This document shows, piece by piece, positions 46,641 to 57,189 of a stretch of DNA of 64,000 nucleotides (position 1 is its first letter; every line of letters starts with the position of its first letter). The notes beneath the pieces were generated by a model. It was not told the DNA's origin. It searched no databases and was given only the letters and a program-made list of their open reading frames with translations. This stretch comes from Chamaelirium japonicum. Taxonomy: Eukaryota > Streptophyta > Magnoliopsida > Liliales > Melanthiaceae. A program made the translations under genes and the position numbers. The DNA is taken from assembly GCA_947650365.1 (NCBI GenBank), contig OX393551.1, positions 64,624,755-64,688,754 of the forward strand. The letters run 5' to 3'.

Positions 46641-47027
46641 AAAATGCAATAATATTGTTACTTCATTATTCAAATCGCACAAGATTCACAATAGTGAAGT
46701 AAATTATCAAGTTTACTTGACAGCTCAGTCCAGATAAGATCATCTCAAATATAATAAAATATCTATTTACTTCACTGCAACTTACAAACAAAGGTTTAAA
46801 AATATGATTTACTGGTCCTTACTTATAAGTTTACTTGACTGAATGGATTTACTTTTATTTATTAGACAGGTGGGAGATACAAACTTGCCCTTAGATGAAC
46901 CAACAAAAAGGGTGAGGAAGTGATGTAAGGGTCCCACCAAAGGAGATAACTAATGCTAGTGTACGGAGGCTAATAACTAGCTAGGCGCCACACAGTCATC
47001 GAGGCCCTCGTCGCTTCTAGCTGAGGG

Positions 47028-47590
<563 letters not shown>

Positions 47591-47697
47591 TCACCGTCCA
47601 AAATATGTGATTCCTTAAAACATGAGGACAAAGAATAAAAATACCCCTTGATAGGTTTTAAATTTTTATTTGTATGCCACTCTCCTCTAAATCTATA

Positions 47698-48023
47698 TCT
47701 ATACTATATACTAAAACGGAAGCCTCTCTCCCATATTGTGACACGTGGACGTCATTTAAAGAACCATAATCATTCTTCCATGTGTGAACACGGCTCAGTT
47801 TTAAATCCTATTAAAAACCTACCATAAAGATAATAAAACACCCATTCAATGACAGATAATTATCATTTGATGTTAATCTCTCTCCCTCACTCTCTCTCTC
47901 TCTCTTTCTAACAATTGAATTACACTCACTTTAGATTTCATACTTCTTTAACAATTGTGATGTCATCTGTGCCAAATGGCTGTGCATCAAGCTCATCTGG
48001 GCATTGCCCGGGGTTCTTACTAG
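47698..48023 (+). mobile_element. Helitron-like non-autonomous element, copy 1 (326 bp)
   Basis: The 5' end reads TCTATACTATATACTAAAA, as in many plant Helitrons. The 3' end reads GGGCATTGCCCGGGGTTCTTACTAG with a small GGGCA/TGCCC hairpin about 11-12 bases before the terminal CTAG. It is flanked by T on the right; no terminal inverted repeats or target duplication. No Rep/helicase is encoded. Confidence 0.75.
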
Positions 48024-48332
48024 TATATACTAAAATGGAAGCCTCTCTCTCGTATGACATGTGGACGTCTTTTAATGAGCTAGAATTCTTTTTTCATGTG
48101 TGAACGCGGCTCTCTTTTAAATCCATTTAAAAACCTACTATAAAGCTGATAAATTTTCATTCAATGGCATTTAATGGTCATTTGATGTTAATCTCTCTTT
48201 CTCTATTTCTCTCTCTCTAACAAGTGAATCACACTCACTTTAGATTTCACACTTCTTTGAACAATTGCGATGTCAATTTTGTCAAATGGCATGCATCAAG
48301 CACATTCGGGTATTGCCCAGGTTTCTTACTAG
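48024..48332 (+). mobile_element. Helitron-like element, copy 2, in tandem (309 bp)
   Basis: It starts immediately after the CTAG of copy 1 with TATATACTAAAATGGAAGCC and runs in parallel with it to GGGTATTGCCCAGG...TTACTAG. The two copies are clearly related along their length. Confidence 0.75.
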
Positions 48333-48760
48333 TTAAACTTAAAATCTAAAACCCAAACCTAATCCTAAAACCTAAGATCTACAGGCCATGGGGTTAACCC
48401 TAGATCTAATCCAAAAATCAAAACCCTATATATAATCCTAAAATATAATCTGAATCCTAAAATCTAAAATATATATGTCATATGGGATGAATCCTAGACC
48501 TAATCCGAACCGAACCGAATCCGTTCATCATCACCGCCTCTCGTCTCTGCTGCTCGTTATTGTTCAGACGAAGACAAGCTGCTGCAACTTATATCGTTGC
48601 GGTCACCAACGCTGCAAGAGATAGAAGAGAAAAAGGACAATTTTGATATTAAAAATTAATTAATTTTAGACCTCCCATCAAAGGGTCTCATGACTGCTCT
48701 GTTCGTCAACCCAATCTATTGTATTGGAGTTAACACCTATTTCCTCTTAAAATTTGTCCC

Positions 48761-48813
<53 letters not shown>

Positions 48814-49222
48814 GAAGTCGTCATGTATCTCCACAATGGCTGTCCAAACTTGTCACCTCGATATTCCATCAACGAAGCGGGGAATAGTCTGAGGTCGCCA
48901 TCAGGAACAACGATGTAGTGGAATCATTGATTAATGGGCCCCAAGAGAGACTTCCACGTCTTGGAGTTCAGCTAACTCAGTAAACAATGCGTTGGAGATT
49001 CCTTCGTCTCTTTATGGGGAGTGGAGGTTTGGAAGAACGCGAGAGATGCGGTTATTTCAAAGGGAAATGAACCTTTCAATGCAATGGGTTTCGTACTGCT
49101 GCTACTGTTGCTAAGTCTACCTGACTATAATTATATACAAGAGGGGCTAGCTAGGTTCGAACCCTAATCTTATGAAAATATATTTGATGCGTTAAGGTAC
49201 GATGATTCATCTAAGAACCTAT
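48333..49222. other. No gene; CCTAAAATC-type degenerate repeats and a (CT)n run
   Basis: 48340-48500 has degenerate AAACCTAATCCTAAAATC words; 48765-48810 is a (CT)n microsatellite. No supported coding sequence. Confidence 0.5.
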
Positions 49223-49231
49223 TGTTGTGAT
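49223..49231 (-). repeat. Left fragment of Copia LTR split by the 12.3 kb element
   Basis: TGTTGTGAT up to the insertion point continues at 61537 (CATGTCC...). It includes GTGAT, duplicated at 61532-61536. The start TGTTG mirrors the CAACA at 62704. Confidence 0.6.
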
Positions 49232-49987
49232 TGTGGGCATCGAAATTAGCCCACGGGTTGGACCCGACCCGCATGCGAAACCTGGCCCACACACAACGGC
49301 CCACATGCGAAAATCTGGCCCACGCACAACGGCCCGCATGCAACCTGGCCCACGCACAACGGCCCGCATGCAACTTGGCCCACACACAATGGCCCACATG
49401 CGAACCTTGGCCCATACACAACGGCCCGCATGCGGAATTGGGCCCGCACACAAACGGTCCGCATGCACACTCGACCCGCGTGCAAGCTCAATCCGCGCAC
49501 CATGGCCCAATTCGAAGCAAACGGGTCCCACCGGACCCGCAACTCGAACACAAAGAGGGGGGCCGGTGGGCCCCCCTCTTGAAAACCGTGCCCCCCTCCT
49601 CATGGAGAGGTGGGGCCGGCCATAAAGGAAAAGAAAAAGAAAAGAAAAAGAAAGAAAAAGAAAAGAAAAGAAAAAAAAAAGAAATCAAAACCGCCTCGAT
49701 GCGGGGGGAGGTGGCGTGGACGTCTACGCAGCCGTAGATCCGCGACGATCCCTCGATCCAACGGACAAGATGACGTTGTGTCGCCATCCGATCCAAAAGT
49801 GCAACAAAAATAACAGCTCGATCTTTAAAGATCGAGTCACATCTAGCCCATAACCACCCCAACTAAAAAGGAGGGGATCAGGTTTGTTTCCTTGGATAAA
49901 GGAACAATATCTTGATGGTTATGGGGGGAGATATCGGATGAAACAAAAAGATTTCAGATTTATCTCCCTCAACCGCTCCCCTTTGCC

Positions 49988-49995
49988 TATAAATA
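49988..49995 (+). promoter_or_regulatory. TATA box of 5' LTR
   Basis: TATAAATA followed by GAGGGGG; transcription would start about 30 bp downstream, near 50020. Confidence 0.8.
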
Positions 49996-50384
49996 GAGGG
50001 GGTGGGGGAAGGCACAAAGGGTCGGAAAAGCTGAAGACGAAAGGGCTCTGCAAGAGAAGCTCCAACGCTTGAAGACCGAAGGCTTCACGAGGCACGGCAA
50101 GCACGTCCTACGGGAATCCTTGGCCCTTCAAGTCCTCATCAACGTGAAGACCTTGCACTCGAAGATCAAAGCTTCGACTCCTCGCACGAAGAAGAAAGCT
50201 TGGAGAAGAAGACCCGGAGTCGTCGTCATCCCGACTTCTCCAACGATCTTCATCAACTCCGAAGAAGCCATAAGCAAAGGCCGGAGAAGAAGATCGAAGC
50301 CGACAACACTCGTCGTCTTCAACAAAGGCGTCGACTCCTCGCACGAAGAAGAAAGCTTAGAGAAGAAGGCCTGAAGCCGGTGCT

Positions 50385-50690
50385 ACCCCTACCGTCTTCG
50401 TCAACAAAAGCCGACGCTACAACCGTCGTGCGGAGATCGGTGCTACCCCCACCGTCTTCACCAACAAAGCCGACGCTACAACCATCGTGCGGAGATCGGT
50501 GCTACCCCCACCGTCTTCACCAACAAAGCCGATGCTACAAACGTCGTGCGGAGATCGGTGCTATCCCTGCTGACTTCGTCAACAAAAGCCGACGCTACAA
50601 CCGTCGTGCCGAAGCCGGTGCTACACCAGCCGTCTTCATCAACAAAAGTCGACGCTACAACCGTCGCACGAAGATCGGCGCTACCCTCGC
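50385..50690 (+). repeat. 60-bp tandem repeat in 5' LTR leader, about five units
   Basis: Units of GGTGCTACCCCCACCGTCTTC followed by ACAAAGCCGACGCTACAAC recur every 59-61 bp. Confidence 0.88.
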
Positions 50691-51411
50691 CGAAAAGCCA
50701 AGCCGACGCCACAAACCGTCGAGAAAGCCGGAAGAATAAAGAAGCCTTGAAGAAGTAGCCATCGCCGTTCGAGAAGAAGATCGAGTCAAAGCTAAAGTCA
50801 AAGCCAACGCAAGAAGCCAAAGCAAACGCACCGGTAAAGCCCGCGCTAAAGCAACGCACGTGCCAAAGCCAAGCAACTACGACGGTCACGAGCAAAGCAC
50901 CGCACGTTCTAGCCAATACGATGCGAAGTTCGGAAGAACTAAAGCATCGCAAGTCTCTACCCGCCTACGTTCAAGCGCAAGTGCCAAAGCAAAGCAAACG
51001 CCAGAGCCACGCCAAAGCTACGCCAAAGCCGAAAGCTAAAGCCAAAGCTGACGCCAAAAACACGATCGACGCCGCGAACCGACGATCAAGGACGCCGAGG
51101 TCGAGCAAGGATCGAGGAAGACACGAAGACCGAGGAACGAAGCCCAAGGCCTCCCTAGCCGAGAAAGCGCGAAGCACGAACGGGACAAAATCAACGACGG
51201 AAACTCCTTAGCCTCTCAAGAAACCCTCACCCTGTAAAGACCTCTGTCCTGGGCAACCCCTTCAGAGCTCTCGCACGAATACCACGTGGAGACGCGGATC
51301 AAAGGGACCCTCCAGAGGATCTCTCCCACAATCTCCTGATCAAAAAAATCTGTAATCTCGTGTGATCCGCAATAAAGACGACCCGAATCTTTTTCCGCGC
51401 TCACAGATTTC

Positions 51412-51429
51412 TGGCACGCCCGGTGGGAC
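51412..51429 (+). other. Primer binding site candidate
   Basis: TGGCACGCCCGGTGGGAC begins six bases after the 5' LTR. The TGG start complements a tRNA CCA end. I cannot assign the tRNA with confidence. Confidence 0.65.
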
Positions 51430-51570
51430 CTCCTCTCCTTTCATCCGTACGTTTGAAGGAGTTGCTTTAAGTTCGCCAAGGCCGGAACGAACGACGATAC
51501 GTTTGCTCCAACAAGCCTCTCACCTATCACCGAGTATCCACTACTCCAACACGGTGATCCAGAAAATCCG

Positions 51571-53529
51571 GTGGATGACGTTCCCCCGGTAATACACGTC
51601 TACACTCGGCGTACTCAAACTCTCGCGGACTTCTTCACACCAGAAACTGTTACTGAAGATGCCCGCCAAAGCGCCAATGAGGCCTTGGTGCATGAAGAAA
51701 CGAGCCTCGATCCTGGAACATCTGTCCAGAAATTTGGGGAGGACCAGCCCCAACCCCGAGCCCGTTCGGGTTCTCCAGCGGCCTTTGCACCTCCTTTGTC
51801 GGGGGCAAACGTCCGTCATCAAGCAGAAGCAAGTCGACGCAACTACGTCTCCGACGAGGACGGCGACGATGCAGGCATGCAACATCGAGACGTCCTGCGT
51901 CATCATCCTCCATCCGCTCTTCAGCTCCAAGTCATGCAAATGGGTGAACACATGGCTCAGCTCACCCGACTAATGGAAGAGAAAGATCGTCACATCAACA
52001 CCTTGCTTCAAAGGCTGAGTGCCAGGGATGTCGCAACATTCGGTCAACCTCCTGCTTCTCCAGTAGCTGCTCCAGCCCCGTCTCCAACTCCTGCTCCTGC
52101 AGAAGTTGGCCCGGTAACACTAGCAACTACTCCTGCACTTTCCTCGGCTCCCGTGCCGGTCTCGATGGCCGCGCAACCTTCAGTGGCAGCAACGATGAAT
52201 GCCCAGCAAATACAAGCACTAGTGGCTGACATAATGCGTTCCCACGGCGGCAGCCTACCTCCGATTACGGCGACATATTCAAAGCCTTACACCATAAGGA
52301 TCCAACAGCTGCGCTTCCCTACCGGGTTCCAGCCACCAAAGTTCCAACACTTCGACGGAAAGGGGAACCCAAGGCAACACATTGCTCACTTCATCGAAAC
52401 TTGCAACAACGCCAGCACATACGACGACGAGATGGTGAAGCAGTTCGTTCGCACCCTCAAAGGTAATGCTTTTGACTGGTATGTTGATCTTCCTCTAGGA
52501 TCCATTGACAGCTGGGATCAAATGGAGAGGGAGTTCCTCAACCGCTTCTACAGCACTCGGCTCATCGTCAGCATGACCGAGCTTACAGCCACCAAGCAAA
52601 GGAAGGATGAGCCGGTGATCGACTACATCGATCGCTGGAGAAACCTTGCGCTAAACTCGCGAGATCGCTTGTCTGAAGACTCGGCTATCGAGTTGTGCAC
52701 CCAAGGCATGCACTGGGGCTTGCTCTACATCCTCAAAGGGATCAAGCCTCGGCCCTTCGAAGAACTGGCGACTCGGGCTCACGACATGGAGCTCAGCTTA
52801 GCAAATCGCGGGGACTCAAAGGCCATAGCCTTCCAGAAGGTGGAAGAGGAGGACGAACCGGCGGCATCAAAGCAAGTCAATGTCACCGACCTCGCTTCGA
52901 CTTCCAAACCACTCAAGATCGGTGGCAAGCTGGACAAAGGCAAAGGAGCCGCCATACCACCTCCTCAGCCTCAACGGCCACCAAGGATGACTCTCGAGGA
53001 GCTTGAAGCTAAGGAGTATCCCTTCCCAGACTCGGAAGTTTTCTCCATGTTTGATCAGTTGATGCAAGAAAAGATGATCGAACTTCCGCCACCAAAAAGG
53101 CCAGAACAAGCACATCGAGTCAACGATCCGCTCTTCTGCAAGTACCACCGGATGGTCAGCCATCCCATCGAGAAGTGCTTTGTCTTCAAAGATAAGATCA
53201 TGGCACTCGCCAAGCAAGGGATGATCGAGATCGACTCTGGTGATATCGTCGAGTCAAATATGACGTCAATCACCTTCGATTCCTTCCCACCAGTACTGAC
53301 TGCTCCACAACGCACTTCAGCAAGGCTGCGCATCGTCTGTCAAAGATCGATGGCGAAACCAGCTCCAAGAAGACGACGACGGTATGTTCCTGCAGTGCCC
53401 AGGGCCAAATCCTCACTGCCTTGGGGGCAACCGCCTCTCGCGCAAACACTCCCTCTTCCAAACAAAGCTACATCCCAGCATGTGCTCAAAGCAAGAGACG
53501 AGCAAAGAGACCCTGAAGTCATCAGGTAA
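51571..53529 (+). CDS. Ty3/Gypsy-type gag protein (652 aa)
   Basis: The frame carries a coiled-coil-prone segment (MGEHMAQLTRLMEEKDRHIN, about residues 125-150), a Pro/Ala/Val linker, then a retrotransposon gag core (about 245-410) with GFQPPKFQHFDGKGNPRQH, WYVDLPLGSIDSW, EFLNRFYSTR, IDYIDRWRNL and FEELATRAHDMEL. A Cys/His motif CKYHRMVSHPIEKC lies near residue 522. This gag type is common in large plant Gypsy-derived elements. It should form the virus-like particle that packages the element RNA. There is no protease downstream. The start is the first Met after the PBS. The last 15 codons or so appear out of frame with the conserved continuation. Confidence 0.9.
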   Translation: MDDVPPVIHVYTRRTQTLADFFTPETVTEDARQSANEALVHEETSLDPGTSVQKFGEDQPQPRARSGSPAAFAPPLSGANVRHQAEASRRNYVSDEDGDDAGMQHRDVLRHHPPSALQLQVMQMGEHMAQLTRLMEEKDRHINTLLQRLSARDVATFGQPPASPVAAPAPSPTPAPAEVGPVTLATTPALSSAPVPVSMAAQPSVAATMNAQQIQALVADIMRSHGGSLPPITATYSKPYTIRIQQLRFPTGFQPPKFQHFDGKGNPRQHIAHFIETCNNASTYDDEMVKQFVRTLKGNAFDWYVDLPLGSIDSWDQMEREFLNRFYSTRLIVSMTELTATKQRKDEPVIDYIDRWRNLALNSRDRLSEDSAIELCTQGMHWGLLYILKGIKPRPFEELATRAHDMELSLANRGDSKAIAFQKVEEEDEPAASKQVNVTDLASTSKPLKIGGKLDKGKGAAIPPPQPQRPPRMTLEELEAKEYPFPDSEVFSMFDQLMQEKMIELPPPKRPEQAHRVNDPLFCKYHRMVSHPIEKCFVFKDKIMALAKQGMIEIDSGDIVESNMTSITFDSFPPVLTAPQRTSARLRIVCQRSMAKPAPRRRRRYVPAVPRAKSSLPWGQPPLAQTLPLPNKATSQHVLKARDEQRDPEVIR

Positions 53530-54715
53530 GTTCGACTTCTATGTCTTCTACTCCAAGCCTCCTTCAATCCCAATAAAAGAAGTCAAGCCAACCGGCTGGG
53601 GATCAAAAGATGAATCGGTAAAGCCTCCAAAAGAGCAAGTCCTTCATATCAAAGAAGAGCCTTTGATTACAACACCAATTCTTCACCCTGGCGAGGAAGA
53701 TCTTCTTGATAAAAACGCATGGGCTATGACGCCTCGAAGGAGAAGGCCACGACAGTCAAGCTACAGGATAGCATGTCTGGCCAACCACGAGCAAGATCGG
53801 ACGACAAGAAAACTCCCCGAAAGAAAGACCTTCAAGGAAAAGAGTAAAGCTCCAGAAAGAAAGACGTCCAAAGTACCTCCAGCAAGTCCGAAAAATCTTC
53901 TCCAGCAAACTTGCCCAGAGCTGGCGACACTCCAGGAGTTTTTCCCCAGCCGCTTCCTTGAAGTTGATCAAAACCTCACGGTCTCCGGTTGCATGAGGGA
54001 AGTTCACCAAGTGCTCAATGAAGAAAGTGGCACCAACATCGAAAGCATGGGGAGAACCATCGTCGCCAACGGCAAGCACTGCAACGAGGCTGAATCACAC
54101 CTTGCTGACGTCGAGTTCCACCAGGTCAAAGACCCTATTATAGAAGTTCCTCCAGCAAAAGCTCCACGAGCCCAGAAAGTCAAAGCAGCTACGAGAGACA
54201 AAACCTCTCCACTTGCAAAACTAGCAACATTCTCCAGCCAGACGGTGCACAAAGTCAAAGGAGCGCCAGCATCAAGACGAAAAATCCATATCAACTCCAA
54301 ATCAAGCTCAACGCCACACGTTCCGTTGCCTGCTCAAGATGCGACAGTCCTGTGGCTCGCGCCTCAATGGCTTCGCAAGCCAGGACAATCGCCTTCCACT
54401 CCAGCAAAGGAACCAGCGTCACCAGTCTCTGAGGCCAACTTCATCGCTTTGCAAGAGATGGCACTACTGTTACATGGTCTGTTGCACGTCTCGAGCTCAA
54501 CCGAGTCTTCCGAGTACACCAGCTCCGAGCAACTCGCAATAAAGACAGGAAACACTCGGGGGCAAAACTCCACCGAGTTGATGTTCAAATCCAGCCGCAA
54601 CAAAGAAAGCACAGTGCATGTGAGTTCATTACCCTCAGTTGCAATACCACATCGCCTGACAAAGACTCAAGCCCGCCTCTTCAAAAGCGGCGAACAAATC
54701 CTTCCAAATCGCTGA
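53384..54715 (+). CDS. Second open frame of gag-only element (443 aa), likely frameshifted gag C-terminus
   Basis: It overlaps the end of gag by 146 bp in the +1 frame. From about residue 45 it reads KFDFYVFYSKPPSIPIKEVKPTG in short form, a segment I associate with the C-terminal part of this gag family, followed by a long Lys/Pro/Ser-rich, probably disordered region. The first 35 or so residues look like out-of-frame gag sequence, so this frame is probably not translated from its own Met. Either a +1 shift joins it to gag or a single indel near 53490-53520 broke one longer frame. No enzyme domain is seen. Confidence 0.6.
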   Translation: MFLQCPGPNPHCLGGNRLSRKHSLFQTKLHPSMCSKQETSKETLKSSGKFDFYVFYSKPPSIPIKEVKPTGWGSKDESVKPPKEQVLHIKEEPLITTPILHPGEEDLLDKNAWAMTPRRRRPRQSSYRIACLANHEQDRTTRKLPERKTFKEKSKAPERKTSKVPPASPKNLLQQTCPELATLQEFFPSRFLEVDQNLTVSGCMREVHQVLNEESGTNIESMGRTIVANGKHCNEAESHLADVEFHQVKDPIIEVPPAKAPRAQKVKAATRDKTSPLAKLATFSSQTVHKVKGAPASRRKIHINSKSSSTPHVPLPAQDATVLWLAPQWLRKPGQSPSTPAKEPASPVSEANFIALQEMALLLHGLLHVSSSTESSEYTSSEQLAIKTGNTRGQNSTELMFKSSRNKESTVHVSSLPSVAIPHRLTKTQARLFKSGEQILPNR

Positions 54716-56120
54716 GGCATCGGCTCCAGTCAAACTTCAGCAATCACCAAAACTCCAGGCAAGAAGATCTTCACTTCTAACTACATTGAAGCAAAGAAGG
54801 CGAATGACAACTGCGAACCAGCAGTGACTCTGCCTACCAGCGGCAAGTCCCTCAAAAGGTACTTTGCCTAGCGCAAGGTTACCCCCCTTGCCCAAAAAAA
54901 AAAAAAAAAAGAAAAAAAAGAAAGAAGGAATAAAGGAACTACGTGTGACTTGATCCCTCTCAGTAGGGTACGTAGGCAGCCTGTAAAGGTTCAATCCAAA
55001 CAAAAAAAAAAGTAAACCACCATTCCAGAAAAATAAGCCCAGAAAAGACGCAAGTCCAACTCCGTGGGGTGAGAAGTCGTCAGCCTCTGTCAAACCACCA
55101 GCTCCCAGCGCTGCCACAGCTCATCTCTCGAGGCACCCACGCGGTGCAACTCTGAAAGGTGAGAAACCACCAGCTCTCAGCGATTCATAAGCTCCTCCCG
55201 CTGCTTTGCAAGCTCCATTGCAAAAGTCTTCTCGGTTGCTCGAGCTTTCTCCAAACGGGACTCCAGCTTCTGAAGCAACGCATGAGTAGCAAGTTGAAGT
55301 CCTAGAGGCGCCGAAGCGGCTCTCCTCCCGCACCGCACGTGCTGCAACTCCAGGGGTAGAGAAGCCGTTAACTTCCGACGCGTCGCCAGCTCTGCACGCT
55401 GCTTCGCAAGGTTCGCTCCGGAAGCCTTCTCGATCGCCCTACCAGCTCAACACATCGCCAGCTTTGCACGCTGCTTTGCACGCTGCTTTGCACGCTGCTT
55501 TGCAAGGAGGGATTCCAGCTTCTGAAGCAACGCGCAAGTAATCTCTACCTTCTTCTGCACCCGAACCAAGTCTGCAGTAGCAACGTGAGAAGCCCCTCAA
55601 GTCGACGTTTCTCTTCCTCAACCTTTGCCAATGCCAAGGAAGCGTCCTCCACTAATGAAGCCCGTTGCAAGCAATAAGCCAAGCTATCCGCCAAAAGGGT
55701 GCACATATGCTCCTCAAACAAGGAGCCATCCATCGGAAAACCCACCAGCTACTCAAAGCGTCAAGACCCTCCTCCTGGAGGGTGCAAGCGTCGCCTGGAT
55801 ATACTTCCAACACAACTCTCCAAAAGAAGATTAGAAAGAAGGCTCTGCGATCTACACTTTTGCTGGCAAGCATTTAAGCGCAGAGACAAGGTGCGATCCT
55901 GTCCTGAAGACCCAAGCACGGGAACCGCCTCCTGAACCATCGCCGTGATGGCTGTCAAAGATGCCACAGGAACTGACAAAGAAGCTGCGGCCAAAACATC
56001 CGTTGGAACTGACTCCTGAATGGCAACTCTGGACTCGATCAAACGATCTGCCGTGAAAATCCCTCATCGGTGAGAATGAGCTCGTCCAACTTCGACACAC
56101 GCTTTCTGCTTCGAAGTACG
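54716..56120 (+). other. Non-coding interior of gag-only element, part 1
   Basis: Contains A-rich runs (about 54893-54925), repeated GTGGGGTGAGAAG/CACCAGCTC words (55020-55200), and four tandem copies of a 12- to 14-bp CTGCTTTGCACG unit (about 55452-55505). No conserved domain. Confidence 0.6.
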
Positions 56121-56144
56121 GCGGTAGAAGACTAGCGCAAAAGG

Positions 56145-56520
56145 GAAACGAAGATGCGTACTCCCGTGGGAGACCGCATCGACGATCCATCCAGAAGTCA
56201 GAAGGCTCTCGTAATGGCGGTAGAAGACTAACGCAAAAGGGGAACGAAGATGCGTACTCCCGTGAGAGACCACATCGACGATCCATCCAGAAGTCGGAAA
56301 GCTCTCGTAACGGCGGCAGAAGACTTGCGCAAAAGGGAAACGAAGATGCGTACTCTCGTGGGAGACCGCATCAACGATCCATCAAGAAGTCGGAAAGCTC
56401 TCGTAACGGCGACAGATCGAAGACTTGCGTAAAAGAAAAACGAAGATGCGTACTTCCGTGGGAGACCACATCGACGATCCATCCAGACGACGAAAAGCTC
56501 TCATAACGACGAACCCTGAA
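56145..56520 (+). repeat. About 96-bp tandem repeat, about four units
   Basis: GAAGATGCGTACTCCCGTGG and CGACGATCCATCCAGAAGTC recur at about 96-bp spacing from 56149, 56245, 56341 and 56440. Confidence 0.85.
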
Positions 56521-57049
56521 GAAAGAAAGGGAAAAAAGCACAAATCAGTCACGCATACGGGCACAAACCAATCAAGTCAAGGCAAAAAAAAAAAAAGGGA
56601 GAAGAAAAGGGCACCGAGCCAAGGACCGCATCCTCCGCGACCTCCATAAAGCCAAAAAGATTGTTGGAGCAGTCACCGAGGTCAAGATCGGCAAGCAAAA
56701 GACGACCAAAGCATGCTGCTCCTTATCAACGCTAGTGGTTTTGTCTTCCTCCTCGCCAGATTCCAGAATGTCTATCTTGATGTCCTCCAAACCGGCGTCA
56801 CCACCAGAAAAAATTCTCTCCATAGTCCAGAGGAACATCCAGCCCACCTCAGTCGGCTTGCTCGCATGCGCAACCTCGCCAATCGTTCTACTCTCGCTGT
56901 AGACTTCCTCGACAATCCAGCCGGCCTTCGGAAAAGCATTCAGAGGGACGAATCCTGCAAAGAGACGAAAAGCGCAAGTCAAATCAAGATGCGAGGTCAA
57001 TTCCAGAAGAAAAGGGCAGTGCAAGTCCAGAAGTCTGAAAAAAAAAAAA

Positions 57050-57092
57050 GAAGAAGAAGAAGAAGAAGAAGAAGAAGAAGAAGAAGAAGAGA
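57050..57092 (+). repeat. (GAA)n microsatellite
   Basis: About 13 GAA units after an A run. Confidence 0.85.
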
Positions 57093-57189
57093 GGGGTAAC
57101 GACTGCAGCCCCCTTGTGCAAAATGCAGAAAGCGAGAGGGGGCCACAGCAAAAAGCTGCAGCCCCCCTCCTTCTCCGGTTAAAACTAGT

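Larger units (their letters stand above)
45015..46893. mobile_element. Possible MITE (TAGGGCATGTTTGTAT ends) carrying a nested LTR block
   Basis: TAGGGCATGTTTGTAT at the left and ATACAAACTTGCCCTTA at the right are inverted repeats, and both flanks are rich in AAGTAAAT words (45050-45300 and 46680-46870). The central 1.2 kb differs and looks LTR-like (next entry). No target duplication was found. Confidence 0.45.
49232..51405 (+). repeat. 5' LTR of gag-only element (2174 bp)
   Basis: Modular: a U3 minisatellite of GGCCCGCATGCAACCTGGCC-type units of about 29-33 bp (49255-49460), a purine tract (49622-49685), a TATAAATA box (49988-49995), a leader with 60-bp repeats (50385-50690), AAAGCCAAAGC-rich DNA (50800-51060), and a conserved tail with CAATAAAG (about 51370). 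Confidence 0.93.

Noticed and set aside
50385..50690. Regularly spaced 60-bp repeats that might suggest a CRISPR-like array
   Set aside because: Units are contiguous with no unique spacers, lie in an LTR leader of a plant retrotransposon, and recur in the partner LTR.
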